This document shows, piece after piece, positions 1-9,459 of a DNA stretch of 64,000 bases. This DNA comes from Maribacter sp. 4G9 (GTDB taxonomy: Bacteria; Bacteroidota; Bacteroidia; Flavobacteriales; Flavobacteriaceae). Location of the stretch: NCBI RefSeq assembly GCF_002742265.1, contig NZ_MDGL01000035.1:62001-126000 (forward strand). The letters run 5' to 3'. Position 1 is the stretch's first letter. Every line of letters starts with the position of its first letter. The position numbers and the translations under genes are program-made. The notes beneath the pieces were generated by a model. That model was not told where the DNA came from. It saw only the letters and a list, made by a program, of their open reading frames with translations, and searched no databases.

Positions 1-1
1 T

Positions 2-376
2 TTGTTCGCCTTGGCAAATGCGGGGATACATCTTCATGGGGATTTGCTGAAGGTGCTAACCGGCCCAGTTGGCCTGGGAATCAGTTTGGGGCTGATTTTC
101 GGAAAATTCATTGGTATTGCAGCCTTTTCGAGAATTCTTGTGGCACTTAAACTTGCCAAACTCCCTGAAAACGTAAGTTGGAATATGATTTATGGTACCG
201 CCTTTTTGGGGGGCATCGGTTTTACCATGTCACTGTTTATTAATGAACTGGCCTTCTCAGATGAATCTTTGATTTTCGCCGCAAAAGTAAGTATCCTATT
301 TGCCTCTCTAATTTCAGGAATAGTAGGTGCCATACTATTATATAAAAGCAGTAAAAAATTAATAACAATTAAATAA
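2..376 (+). CDS. nhaA: Na+/H+ antiporter NhaA, C-terminal part (partial)
   Basis: The reading frame enters from outside the window and gives the last 124 residues of an NhaA-type sodium/proton antiporter, an inner-membrane protein that exports Na+ in exchange for H+. The family signatures FALANAG near the start and GIGFTMSLFI near residue 80 are both visible, and the segment is hydrophobic with about four membrane helices. The true start lies upstream of base 1. It ends 7 bp before the GAPDH gene and so appears to be the head of, or part of, the long plus-strand block. Confidence 0.9.
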   Translation: MFALANAGIHLHGDLLKVLTGPVGLGISLGLIFGKFIGIAAFSRILVALKLAKLPENVSWNMIYGTAFLGGIGFTMSLFINELAFSDESLIFAAKVSILFASLISGIVGAILLYKSSKKLITIK

Positions 377-383
377 AAACAAT

Positions 384-1397
384 ATGAAAAAAATAGCAGT
401 AGTAGGATACGGGGTCATCGGGAAAAGAGTAGCCGACGCCATTAATGTGCAGGAAGACATGAATCTTTTTGGGGTTTGCGATGTTATTAGCGATTGGCGC
501 ATACAGACCGCTGTAAAAAAGGGGTATACCATATTCGCAGCAACCAGTGAAGCCAGGGAAAAAATGGGGTCGGTAGGCATTCAGGTAGCTGGCTTATTTC
601 AAGACCTTCTAAATAAAGTGGACCTTGTAGTTGATTGTACCCCAAAGAACATAGCCGCAAAGAATGTTGAAACCTATAAGAAACAAGGACTTAAATTCAT
701 AGTCCAAGGTGGTGAAAAACATGAAACGACCGGTCATTCCTTTAGTGCCGAAAACAATTACGAATCTGCGATAGATTTGGATGCCACAAGGGTAGTTTCC
801 TGCAACACCACATCCATTTTAAGAACGCTGACCGCGCTAAAAAGGGCCGACCTGTTGGACTATGCCAGGGGCACTTTGTTAAGACGTGCCACAGACCCTT
901 GGGAAAGCCATTTGGGCGGTATTATGAACACCATGGTTCCCGAGAAGGAAATACCGAGCCACCAAGGTCCGGATGCCCAAAGTGTAGATCCCGACCTCGA
1001 TGTAATCACATCGGCGGTAAAGGTGCCCGAAACTTTGAGCCATATGCATTATTGGAACGTGAAACTAAAGAAAAAGGCCACTAAAGAAGAAGTGCTCGAT
1101 GCCTTTAAGACCTCAAGCCGGATTAAACTGATACACTATGACCAAGGACTGGTTTCCAACAACACCATTAAGGAAATGTATCTGGATATGGGGCGGCCTT
1201 GGGGCGATATGTACGAGGTAGCCCTTTGGGAAGATATGTTAAAAGTGGTAGGCGACGAACTGTTTTATGCCTATGTCGTGGATAATCAGGCTATCGTAAT
1301 ACCCGAGACCATTGATGCCATACGGGCATTAACGGGCATCGAAAGGGATGGTCATACATCCATTGCCAAAACCAACAAAAGTTTGGGAATCAATTAA
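384..1397 (+). CDS. gap: Type II (archaeal-type) glyceraldehyde-3-phosphate dehydrogenase
   Basis: This 337-residue protein is the archaeal-class phosphorylating GAPDH, which interconverts glyceraldehyde-3-phosphate and 1,3-bisphosphoglycerate with NAD(P). A Rossmann glycine motif [13 protein letters not shown] sits at residues 8-20, and the catalytic cysteine is Cys140 in VVSCNTT, the archaeal form of the active-site loop. Length matches archaeal enzymes (about 335-345), and the protein does not look like the usual bacterial GapA. It is followed 10 bp later by the aldolase. Bacteria normally use type I GAPDH, so this copy is unusual; horizontal acquisition is an inference. Confidence is high for the family and moderate for cofactor or direction. 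Confidence 0.92.
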   Translation: MKKIAVVGYGVIGKRVADAINVQEDMNLFGVCDVISDWRIQTAVKKGYTIFAATSEAREKMGSVGIQVAGLFQDLLNKVDLVVDCTPKNIAAKNVETYKKQGLKFIVQGGEKHETTGHSFSAENNYESAIDLDATRVVSCNTTSILRTLTALKRADLLDYARGTLLRRATDPWESHLGGIMNTMVPEKEIPSHQGPDAQSVDPDLDVITSAVKVPETLSHMHYWNVKLKKKATKEEVLDAFKTSSRIKLIHYDQGLVSNNTIKEMYLDMGRPWGDMYEVALWEDMLKVVGDELFYAYVVDNQAIVIPETIDAIRALTGIERDGHTSIAKTNKSLGIN

Positions 1398-1407
1398 AAT
1401 AAAAAGC

Positions 1408-2469
1408 ATGAAAACATACGAAGATGTCGTGGAGCGTCTGGGTGATAAGGCATCCTACTATCTGGACCACGTTAGCGAAAAAATAACCAAGGATGAATTG
1501 CAGTTGCCCGAAAAAAATGTGGTGGATAAGGTATTCGTACCCAGTGACCGGAATACACGGGTCCTCGGAAGCCTATCTCAACTTTACGATCACGGCAACC
1601 TCGCAGGTACGGGATACTTGAGTATTCTTCCGGTCGATCAAGGCATTGAACATAGTGCAGCTTTTTCCTTTTATAAGAACCCCGATTATTTTGACCCTGA
1701 GAACATTATAAAACTGGCTATTGAAGCGGGTTGCAATGGAGTGGCCTCCACCTTTGGAGGTTTGGGTCTTTATGCAAGGAAATATGCACACAAAATTCCC
1801 TTTATCGTAAAAATAAACCACAACGAGCTTTTGTCCTATCCGAATACGTATGACCAAACTTTGTTCGGAACGGTCAAGGAGGCTTGGAATATGGGTGCGG
1901 TGGCAATCGGTGCGACCATATACTTCGGATCAAAGGAAAGTAACCGGCAGTTAAAAGAAATCGCAGAAGCCTTTGCCGAAGCACATAGTCTTGGAATGGC
2001 TACCATTCTATGGTGCTATACCCGCAATGACTCCTTTAAAACACAGGAGGAAGACTATCATTCATCGGCCGATTTGACATCACAGGCCAATCATCTAGGG
2101 GTTACCATACAAGCGGATATAATTAAACAAAAGTTGCCAACTACCAATTATGGATTCAAAAATATTGGATTCGGTAAATACGACGATGCCATGTATGAAA
2201 CCTTGACCACGGAACATCCCATTGACCTATGTAGGCTACAAGTGGCGAATTGCTATATGGGAAAAATCGGGTTGATCAACTCGGGAGGCGGCTCCAAGGG
2301 AGAATCCGACCTGAGCGAAGCCATTATTACGGCAATCGTAAACAAACGGGCCGGGGGATCCGGTCTGATTCTGGGAAGAAAGGCTTTTCAGCGGCCGTTC
2401 AAAGAGGGTGTGGAACTTTTGCACGCGGTACAAGGTGTTTATCTGGAAAAGAAAATAACAATTGCATAA
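1408..2469 (+). CDS. fbaB: Class I fructose-bisphosphate aldolase (FbaB/DhnA family)
   Basis: The 353-residue product resembles E. coli FbaB along its whole length, with shared blocks such as [33 protein letters not shown] and [17 protein letters not shown]. Class I aldolases of this family use a Schiff-base lysine and no metal to cleave or form fructose-1,6-bisphosphate. I chose the ATG at 1408 because the homologous N-terminus begins there. The longer frame from 1348 would overlap the end of the GAPDH gene. Its place between GAPDH and a transporter suggests a dedicated triose/hexose-phosphate segment within the operon. Confidence 0.93.
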   Translation: MKTYEDVVERLGDKASYYLDHVSEKITKDELQLPEKNVVDKVFVPSDRNTRVLGSLSQLYDHGNLAGTGYLSILPVDQGIEHSAAFSFYKNPDYFDPENIIKLAIEAGCNGVASTFGGLGLYARKYAHKIPFIVKINHNELLSYPNTYDQTLFGTVKEAWNMGAVAIGATIYFGSKESNRQLKEIAEAFAEAHSLGMATILWCYTRNDSFKTQEEDYHSSADLTSQANHLGVTIQADIIKQKLPTTNYGFKNIGFGKYDDAMYETLTTEHPIDLCRLQVANCYMGKIGLINSGGGSKGESDLSEAIITAIVNKRAGGSGLILGRKAFQRPFKEGVELLHAVQGVYLEKKITIA

Positions 2470-2482
2470 CGGATACTAAGGA

Positions 2483-3847
2483 ATGTTCGATACGGACATA
2501 AAATCACTGAAATCGCTTAACCACTACCTCCAAAAACTGGTGGAGAATAGGCTATGGCTAAAGGTTATCATCGCTTTGTTCCTTGGGGTAGGCCTTGGTC
2601 TTTTGTTAAGTCCGCAAAATGGTTGGATAACCAAAGGCACAGCTGATGTTCTGGGCAGTTGGTTGGCCCTGCCGGGCATGCTCTTTCTCAAGTTGGTACA
2701 AATGATTATGATTCCTTTGATCGTTGCCTCTATAATTACCGGCATTGCCAGCAACGACAAGGAGAATTTAAAAAAACTGGGGGGCGGTGTACTCTTGTAT
2801 TTTATATCCACAACCATTATCTCGGTGACCATAGGTACAATCCTTGGATTAATCTTTAGCCCTGGAAAGTATCTGCACCAGCAAGCGATTGTAGATCATG
2901 AACAGGCTTTGGCCAATACGGCCGAAAGCACGGAATTATCGTTTGGGATAAACGATATTCCCAATGCCATAACAAATTTGTTGCCTGACAATCCGCTGGC
3001 ATCCATGGTAAGTGGTGAAATGTTGAGTATCGTCATTTTTACCATTATCATAGGGGTCGCCGTATTATCCCTTCCCGATGATTTGCTACGGCCCGTAAAG
3101 TTATTGTTGAGTGCCATACAGGAAATCTGCATGACCGTGGTCAAATGGGCCATGTTGTTGGTTCCGGTAGCCGTGTTCGGCTTGATGGCGCAGCTGACCT
3201 CCAGCGTTGGTCTAAATTCCCTTTCGGGTCTAGGGTTTTATGTCGTTGTTGTGTTGATTGGGTTGTTGATTCTGATCGGAATTTACTTATTGGTTGTTAG
3301 CATTTTGGGCAAGGGCAATCCTTTTCAGTTTTTACGTAAGATCAGGGATGTGCAATTACTGGCATTCTCAACCACTAGTTCTGCAGCAGTAATGCCATTA
3401 TCCCTTGAAACGGCGGAAGAAGAACTGGAAGTGGATCCTGCCATTAGTAATTTCATTATTCCAATAGGAGCTACTGTGAATATGGACGGTACGGCACTAT
3501 ATCAGACCATAACGACCTTATTTATAGCCCAGGCCTACGGATTGGAAATGGGCCTTTTGAATGTCATCTTGGTAGTGATTACTATCGTCGCGGCTTCCAT
3601 TGGTACTCCGGCAATACCTGGTGGTGGGGTAGTGATTTTGGCCTCTGTACTTTCCAGTGCAGGAATACCTGCCGAAGGAATTATCATCATTATAGGGGTG
3701 GAACGGTTACTGGGGATGTTCCGTACCGCAGTTAATGTCACAGGCGACCTTACTGCCTGTATGGTGTTCAACCGCTTCTATGGAAATAAGCCCGCCATAA
3801 GCCCAAAAAGTATTTCAAAAACAAAAAAGGAGTATTCCACGGTTTAA
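2483..3847 (+). CDS. Dicarboxylate/amino acid:cation (DAACS) symporter
   Basis: This 454-residue multi-pass inner-membrane protein belongs to the glutamate/dicarboxylate:Na+ or H+ symporter family. The two re-entrant loops are visible as the serine-rich STTSSAAVMP (about residue 295) and the glycine/proline-rich GTPAIPGGG (about residue 375). Between them lies the transport motif IPIGATVNMDGTALY, and RTAVNVTGDL follows. The first 60 residues include a soluble helix before helix 1. It is 13 bp after the aldolase. The substrate (glutamate, aspartate, succinate or fumarate) cannot be read from sequence; C4-dicarboxylate or acidic amino acid uptake would fit the fermentative setting. Confidence 0.88.
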   Translation: MFDTDIKSLKSLNHYLQKLVENRLWLKVIIALFLGVGLGLLLSPQNGWITKGTADVLGSWLALPGMLFLKLVQMIMIPLIVASIITGIASNDKENLKKLGGGVLLYFISTTIISVTIGTILGLIFSPGKYLHQQAIVDHEQALANTAESTELSFGINDIPNAITNLLPDNPLASMVSGEMLSIVIFTIIIGVAVLSLPDDLLRPVKLLLSAIQEICMTVVKWAMLLVPVAVFGLMAQLTSSVGLNSLSGLGFYVVVVLIGLLILIGIYLLVVSILGKGNPFQFLRKIRDVQLLAFSTTSSAAVMPLSLETAEEELEVDPAISNFIIPIGATVNMDGTALYQTITTLFIAQAYGLEMGLLNVILVVITIVAASIGTPAIPGGGVVILASVLSSAGIPAEGIIIIIGVERLLGMFRTAVNVTGDLTACMVFNRFYGNKPAISPKSISKTKKEYSTV

Positions 3848-3858
3848 AAATTTAAAAA

Positions 3859-5544
3859 ATGATGAAGTCAATCAACGATATAGATCTTTCTCCAAAACCG
3901 AACAAGGAATATTGGATAAACTGCCATAGGGAATGGCGGGAGGAAATCATCTACTTTCTTATGGTAGACCGGTTCCATGACAGCAACAAACGGAATTCTT
4001 TGGACTTCGATGTTCGACATTCGGGTTTCGGCAACGATGACCAATTGCAAAAACCCTTAGGGGGCACGATCAAGGGAATCATCGACAATATCGATTACAT
4101 CAAAGACTTGGGCTGTACCGCAATCTGGCTGAGTCCGGTATTTGAAAACAACCCCCGCTCCTATCATGGTTATGCCATCCAGAACTACTTGGATGTAGAC
4201 AAACGTTGGGGTACCAAAAAAGATTTGGAAAGGCTTGTAGACAATGCACATAAATTGGATATACGGGTTTTCTTGGATGTCGTTCTACACCATTCCGGTG
4301 ACAATTGGTCGTATCCGTTCGATTACCCTTATTACTATGCAAATGGACAACGGTTCCCATTGGGAGATTGGCGCGAAAAAGATAGGCCGCTCCCAATAGA
4401 ACTAAGAGATCCCGAGCTTTACAACCGAAAAGGACAAATAAGTAATTTCGATACCTATCCCGAAACCCAAGAAGGTGATTTTTTGACCCTAAAAACATTT
4501 CGTAACGATGGTTCCCCCGAAAGCGAGAAGTTAGGGGAACTATTGGCCGCCATACATTGTTACTGGATACGCGAGACCGACGTGGACGGTTTTCGGTTGG
4601 ATGCCGTCAAACATATGAAGGGACAGGATATTAGCCGTTTTTGTTCCACCATTCGTGAATATGCCTACTCCTTGGGCAAGAGAAACTTCTTTTTGTTCGG
4701 TGAGATTATCGGTAACGATGAGACGGGCAATCCGTATATCGGGCCGAAAATGTTACCGGAGGACCAGAACGTGTATTACGGGCTGGATTCCGTTTTGGAC
4801 CATCCCCTACACAGTGTCCTGGCAGGAGTTATTAAGGGTGTTTCCTCTCCTGAAAGACTGTTGGAACGCTATTCCTCCTTGCAATGGAATGCGCTCAGCC
4901 GGGGCGAATATGGAGATTTCTTGGTGACCTATATCGATGATCACGACCAAGTGGGCACTGATTTTAAGCATCGCTTCGGCTACGATACCACTCCAGAACA
5001 GATCGTAGCGGGCGTGGGCTTTCTGCTCTGCGCCCTTGGTGCCCCGTGTATCTATTATGGAACGGAACAAGGCCTGGATGGAAATGGGATGGATGACCGA
5101 TATATCAGGGAAGGCATGTTCGATCCCAATGATACCAAGACCAACGTATTGAACCGTAATTCATGGATATACAGAACAATTGCAGATTTGGCAAAACTGA
5201 GGCAAACTGAACCTATCCTGAAATTCGGTAGGATGTATTTTAGGGAAACTTCAAAAAACGCAATTGATTTTCACTATCCCAATTGCGAAGAATGTCTTTT
5301 GGCCTTTTCCAGGGTACTTCACAACGGAGAGATTTTGGTGGTATATAATTCGTCTCCAAAAGATACAAAAGAAGAGTATGTCTTAATTGATAATGGCATC
5401 AACAATGAAAACACCTATATGAAATGTATTTATGGAGGTAAAACCAAAATAAAAGTGCAAAAAAATGCGGATGGGCAAGATAGCCGACTTTATATCAAGT
5501 TAAAACTAAAACCCATGGAATTCTTGATATTCAAGAACAGTTAG
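3859..5544 (+). CDS. GH13 alpha-amylase family glucan hydrolase
   Basis: This 561-residue protein has the four GH13 regions: DVVLHH at about residue 140, GFRLDAVKH with nucleophile Asp248, the acid/base Glu282 in FGEIIG, and the transition-state Asp363 in DDHDQ. There is no signal peptide, so it probably acts in the cytoplasm on alpha-glucan or maltodextrin. It lies three genes before the glucan phosphorylase, which suggests a shared glycogen/maltodextrin degradation route feeding glycolysis. Whether it hydrolyses, debranches or transfers glucosyl units (for example trehalose-related activity) cannot be decided. The start ATG at 3859 is followed at once by a second ATG. Confidence 0.9.
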   Translation: MMKSINDIDLSPKPNKEYWINCHREWREEIIYFLMVDRFHDSNKRNSLDFDVRHSGFGNDDQLQKPLGGTIKGIIDNIDYIKDLGCTAIWLSPVFENNPRSYHGYAIQNYLDVDKRWGTKKDLERLVDNAHKLDIRVFLDVVLHHSGDNWSYPFDYPYYYANGQRFPLGDWREKDRPLPIELRDPELYNRKGQISNFDTYPETQEGDFLTLKTFRNDGSPESEKLGELLAAIHCYWIRETDVDGFRLDAVKHMKGQDISRFCSTIREYAYSLGKRNFFLFGEIIGNDETGNPYIGPKMLPEDQNVYYGLDSVLDHPLHSVLAGVIKGVSSPERLLERYSSLQWNALSRGEYGDFLVTYIDDHDQVGTDFKHRFGYDTTPEQIVAGVGFLLCALGAPCIYYGTEQGLDGNGMDDRYIREGMFDPNDTKTNVLNRNSWIYRTIADLAKLRQTEPILKFGRMYFRETSKNAIDFHYPNCEECLLAFSRVLHNGEILVVYNSSPKDTKEEYVLIDNGINNENTYMKCIYGGKTKIKVQKNADGQDSRLYIKLKLKPMEFLIFKNS

Positions 5545-5615
5545 TTGAACCTAGCATTTTTTGTATAAGATGATTTTATCGCGGAGAGAGTATGGCGTTT
5601 TAATCAAATAGAACT

Positions 5616-6521
5616 ATGAAAGATTTTATTATAAAAACAGGAAAAAGGATGTTGGTCTTGTTATTGGTAGTAGCCGTACTTTTTATTTCTATAGGTGGGT
5701 ATCAATATCTAAAGGTCGTTGTAGCACCTAAATATAATCCGGAAAGCATGCCCTTGAATTTTGAAATAGTTGGCTCAGGGGATAGGGATCTGGTTTTTAT
5801 CCATGGCCTAACGGGCTCCAAAAACTATTGGAAAAGGGATTTGGATAGCATTTCAAGCACACATAAGCTTCTGTTGGTCGACCTGCTCGGTTTTGGCGAC
5901 TCCCCAAAGCCCAATAGCGATTACAGCCTTGAGATGCAGGTGGGCGCTTTGGAAGCGATTATTTCAAAAGAAGGTTTTGATGGGGGCAGAACCGTGCTCG
6001 TCGCACACTCCATGGGCACTGTCATCGCATTGGCACTTCTTGAAAAACATCCCGATTGGTTTAAAGGGGCAATAGCGATAGGTACCCCGGTCTATAAGGA
6101 TATGAAAGAATTTAATGATATAATGTCAGAACATTCTCTTTTTGACAGGCTTACGGCAAACAAATATTCCAAATACCTCTGTTTGCTGCATCCCATTTTT
6201 ATGACCCGGATATTCAAGCCCGATAACCTGTCGGATGACGTATTTGCAGATGCCAATAAACACACTTGGCAGAGCTATTACAATTCGTTGAACGAAATAA
6301 TCCTGGATACTGACCTATATGCCATCGCCAGAAACATCGGAAACAAAAAAGTTGTTTTTATCCATGGCGATCAAGATACCACGGCTCCCCTGGTTAATGC
6401 GGTAAAATTGGCCAATACCGTTTCAAATGCCGAATTTCTGACCGTCAATGGTGGCGACCATCAACTTTTTTTGAAAGACCCGAACATCGTCTGGAAAGCG
6501 GTCACGGATTTTTTCGGTTGA
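5616..6521 (+). CDS. Membrane-anchored alpha/beta hydrolase
   Basis: The 301-residue product starts with a positively charged leader and one hydrophobic segment (about residues 12-30), so it is probably anchored in the inner membrane facing the periplasm. The alpha/beta-hydrolase fold is shown by the oxyanion region FIHGLTGSKNYW, the nucleophile elbow VAHSMGTV, an Asp in HGDQD and a final catalytic His in GGDHQLF. The substrate is unknown; family members are esterases, lipases or C-C hydrolases. It sits 71 bp after the amylase and 56 bp before the phosphorylase, and nothing in the sequence links it mechanistically to glucan metabolism. Confidence 0.85.
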   Translation: MKDFIIKTGKRMLVLLLVVAVLFISIGGYQYLKVVVAPKYNPESMPLNFEIVGSGDRDLVFIHGLTGSKNYWKRDLDSISSTHKLLLVDLLGFGDSPKPNSDYSLEMQVGALEAIISKEGFDGGRTVLVAHSMGTVIALALLEKHPDWFKGAIAIGTPVYKDMKEFNDIMSEHSLFDRLTANKYSKYLCLLHPIFMTRIFKPDNLSDDVFADANKHTWQSYYNSLNEIILDTDLYAIARNIGNKKVVFIHGDQDTTAPLVNAVKLANTVSNAEFLTVNGGDHQLFLKDPNIVWKAVTDFFG

Positions 6522-6544
6522 TCGGCAGTAAAAATGGATTAGAA

Positions 6545-6573
6545 TAAGAACTGGAAAATAAGAACTGGAAAAT
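6545..6573. repeat. 14-bp tandem duplication before the glucan phosphorylase
   Basis: The unit TAAGAACTGGAAAA occurs twice head to tail (6545-6558 and 6559-6572), followed by a third TAA, ending 5 bp before the ATG of the phosphorylase gene. It lies in the translation initiation region and is a possible slippage site. I see no stem-loop in it. Confidence 0.8.
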
Positions 6574-6577
6574 AAAA

Positions 6578-9124
6578 ATGAAGATGAAAAAAACAAATAA
6601 CACTACGCATCAACTCTACGGATCGATGCACACCGACATCGAGGGAGTAGAAAACCTCATAGAACTTGCCCTCAATATACGATGGTCATGGAACCACGCT
6701 TCCGATGAACTTTGGCAACAATTGGATCCCGAACTGTGGGAATTTACAAGGAATCCATGGGTCATATTACAGACCGTTTCACGGGATAAGCTGGAGCAGC
6801 ATTTGTCCGATCCCGATTTTCGGTCAACACTGGACGCTCTTTTAAAGTTGAACGACGAAGCCCTTTCCGCTCCCTCTTGGTTCCAGCAAAAGCATCCAAA
6901 GACGCAGTTGCGCACCGTTGCCTATTTCAGTATGGAATATATGCTGAACGAGGCCCTTCCCATATATGCCGGTGGCTTGGGCAATGTAGCTGGCGATCAA
7001 CTAAAATCGGCAAGTGATTTGGGCGTCCCCGTCGTTGCAGTGGGGCTGCTTTACGATAAAGGCTACTTCCGTCAGGAAATTGATAAATACGGCACCCAAA
7101 ATGCCCTGTTCCCTTACAATGACCCCGGTCAGTTGCCCATTACGCCCTTACGTCTGCCCAATGGGGAATGGCTTCGCTTAAAAGTGTCTTTACCTGGCCA
7201 CCCGATATGGCTACGTGCGTGGCAGGTAAAGGTAGGTAGGGCAAAGCTATATTTATTGGATAGCAATGACGCCGCGAATTTACCGGTCCACCGCGGCATT
7301 ACCGATGAACTGTATGGCGGTGGTCCCGATCATCGCATAAAACAGGAAATCGTTCTGGGTATCGGTGGCTACAAATTGCTCAGGGCCTTGGATATCGATC
7401 CCGAAGTTTGCCATATGAACGAAGGCCATGCCGCTTTTCTCGTACTGGAACGTGCCAACGATTTTATGAAGGCGAACGGCACTTCGTTCGAAGAGGCCCT
7501 GGCCGTAACCCGGGCAGGTAATTTATTTACGACGCATACGGCGGTCCCCGCCGGTTTTGACCACTTTAGCCCATCGCTTATGGAGCAATTTCTTGGCGGG
7601 TATGCCAAGGAAGAACTGGGTATCGATCTCAACGACTTGATGGCCCTGGGTCGGGCAGATGCCAATAATCGATGGGAGAGTTTTAATATGGCCTATCTCG
7701 CCGTTCGTGGCAGTGGTGCCGTGAACGGTGTTAGCCGCTTGCATGGCGAGGTGAGCAGAAATCTCTTTAGCAAGCTTTTTCCACGTTGGCCCATATCCGA
7801 AATTCCCGTGGGCCATGTGACCAATGGGGTGCATATGCCCTGTTGGGATTCCAAATATGCCGATGAACTCTGGACGGAGTCCTGTGGAAAAGATCGTTGG
7901 AGAGGGGAGCTTACTGACCATGAAGCACATATTTCGAAGATTTCCGATGATAAATTATGGCAATTCAGGAACCAATCGAGAAATCGGCTAGTTGGTTTTA
8001 TCAGGGAAAGATTTGAAAGACAAGCTATCGTTTCCGGTCTTTCCTCCGATATAATTGTTTCCGCAAAAAAGGTGTTTGATCCCAACACCTTGACCTTGGG
8101 CTTTGCCAGGCGATTTGTACCGTACAAGAGACCGGACCTTCTATTGCACGATCCGGAACGCTTTATCCGTATCCTTACCAACTCGGAACATCCTGTACAA
8201 ATAGTCTTGGCCGGTAAAGCTCCACCATTTGACGAATCGGGGAAAGCATTGATACAAAAATGGGTGCAATTCATCCAACAGCATAATTTGTACAAGCATG
8301 TGATTTTTTTGAGCGACTATGACATGGTGTTGGCCGAGAATTTGGTACAGGGTGTCGATGTATGGCTCAATACCCCAAGACGCCCGTGGGAAGCGAGCGG
8401 AACCAGTGGCATGAAAGTACTTGTCAACGGGGGCATCAATTTATCTGAACTGGATGGTTGGTGGGCCGAGGCCTATACCCCGGAGGTAGGTTGGGCCTTG
8501 GGAGACGGTCAAGAACACGGCGATGACCCCGCTTGGGATGCAGCCGAGGCGACAGCCCTGTTTGACCTATTGGAACAGCACGTCGTGCCCGAATTTTATG
8601 CGCGCAATAAAAAAAACGTGCCCGAACAATGGGTATCACGGATGCGAAAAAGCATGGCGACCCTTACTCCCCAATTTTCTGCCAATCGCACCGTACGCGA
8701 GTATACGGAACAATTTTACCTTCCCGCGGCGGCAAGATATAAAAAACGGGTGGCAAGAAAAGGAGCCGCAGGAAAAAGGGTTTTAGATGCTGCGCATGAT
8801 CTTGGGCATAAATGGGAGGCCATAAAATTCGGAGAAGTTCAAATTGAGAGCGAGCGCCACAAGCATCATTTTAAAGTCCCGGTTTGGCTGAATGAAATAA
8901 ATCCTAAAAATATTAGCGTAGAGCTTTTTGCAGAAGGTATGAACGGCAAACCACCGGAAAGAATCAAAATGAAATTTGACTGGATGGGAGAACAAGGGGA
9001 ACATAATTTCTATGCCCAGGTCAATACTCCCCGGCCCACCAATCACTATACCGTTCGTATTCTACCGGATTACGAAGGCGTTGCCGTGCCCTTGGAGGAT
9101 AACATGATCCTGTGGCAACATTAA
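6578..9124 (+). CDS. glgP: Alpha-glucan (glycogen) phosphorylase, GT35 with DUF3417 domain
   Basis: This 848-residue protein is the short archaeal/Thermotoga-like class of glucan phosphorylase. The first ~110 residues form the DUF3417 domain (recognisable IRWSWNHASDELW). The GT35 core follows, with the PLP-site motif EASGTSGMK, in which Lys613 should hold pyridoxal phosphate. The enzyme releases glucose-1-phosphate from alpha-1,4-glucan using phosphate, saving one ATP per hexose compared with hydrolysis. That suits energy-limited metabolism. The neighbouring amylase, phosphofructokinase, aldolase and GAPDH would carry the sugar onward. A tandem repeat lies directly before its start. Confidence 0.93.
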   Translation: MKMKKTNNTTHQLYGSMHTDIEGVENLIELALNIRWSWNHASDELWQQLDPELWEFTRNPWVILQTVSRDKLEQHLSDPDFRSTLDALLKLNDEALSAPSWFQQKHPKTQLRTVAYFSMEYMLNEALPIYAGGLGNVAGDQLKSASDLGVPVVAVGLLYDKGYFRQEIDKYGTQNALFPYNDPGQLPITPLRLPNGEWLRLKVSLPGHPIWLRAWQVKVGRAKLYLLDSNDAANLPVHRGITDELYGGGPDHRIKQEIVLGIGGYKLLRALDIDPEVCHMNEGHAAFLVLERANDFMKANGTSFEEALAVTRAGNLFTTHTAVPAGFDHFSPSLMEQFLGGYAKEELGIDLNDLMALGRADANNRWESFNMAYLAVRGSGAVNGVSRLHGEVSRNLFSKLFPRWPISEIPVGHVTNGVHMPCWDSKYADELWTESCGKDRWRGELTDHEAHISKISDDKLWQFRNQSRNRLVGFIRERFERQAIVSGLSSDIIVSAKKVFDPNTLTLGFARRFVPYKRPDLLLHDPERFIRILTNSEHPVQIVLAGKAPPFDESGKALIQKWVQFIQQHNLYKHVIFLSDYDMVLAENLVQGVDVWLNTPRRPWEASGTSGMKVLVNGGINLSELDGWWAEAYTPEVGWALGDGQEHGDDPAWDAAEATALFDLLEQHVVPEFYARNKKNVPEQWVSRMRKSMATLTPQFSANRTVREYTEQFYLPAAARYKKRVARKGAAGKRVLDAAHDLGHKWEAIKFGEVQIESERHKHHFKVPVWLNEINPKNISVELFAEGMNGKPPERIKMKFDWMGEQGEHNFYAQVNTPRPTNHYTVRILPDYEGVAVPLEDNMILWQH

Positions 9125-9154
9125 CATCTATAAGAATTTAAAAATAAATAAGTA

Positions 9155-9367
9155 ATGAAAACGCTTGAATACCATGAAGTTGTACTAAAGAAGGTAAGCT
9201 TTAATGATGAACTGTTAAAGAAAGAATTGGAAAAAGCGGTCAGGAATACCACTTGTTCGGAACAGCCCGCCCTGTTAGCGTGGTGTGCTAAGGAGTTAGG
9301 ACCAAAATATGAAAAGATTGCCGCTTTTTATATGAAGGACAAGGATTGTGCCTTGCCAAATAAATGA
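9155..9367 (+). CDS. Small hypothetical protein, 70 aa
   Basis: I do not recognise this 70-residue, mostly helical, charged protein. It begins MKTLEYHEVVLKKVSF, then has a lysine/glutamate-rich helix, and contains three cysteines (in TTCSEQ, AWCAKE and DKDCAL) but no CxxC pair. It has no signal peptide or membrane segment. It lies 30 bp after the phosphorylase and 92 bp before acetate kinase, in the same direction, so it is probably co-transcribed. Its position between two enzymes whose products meet in glycolysis may mean a regulatory or scaffold role, but that is only inference. Confidence 0.65.
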   Translation: MKTLEYHEVVLKKVSFNDELLKKELEKAVRNTTCSEQPALLAWCAKELGPKYEKIAAFYMKDKDCALPNK

Positions 9368-9459
9368 TTATTGATAAATAAACGAAAGAAATGGTTCAAT
9401 CGGTCTAATGGGTTGAATCTTCATTACTAAAAGCCAAAAAATCTAATCTAATACAAATA

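Noticed and set aside
7693-8295. 200-codon open frame on the minus strand
   Set aside because: It lies completely inside the glucan phosphorylase gene and shows no recognisable domain; the GC-rich third positions of the real gene keep it open.
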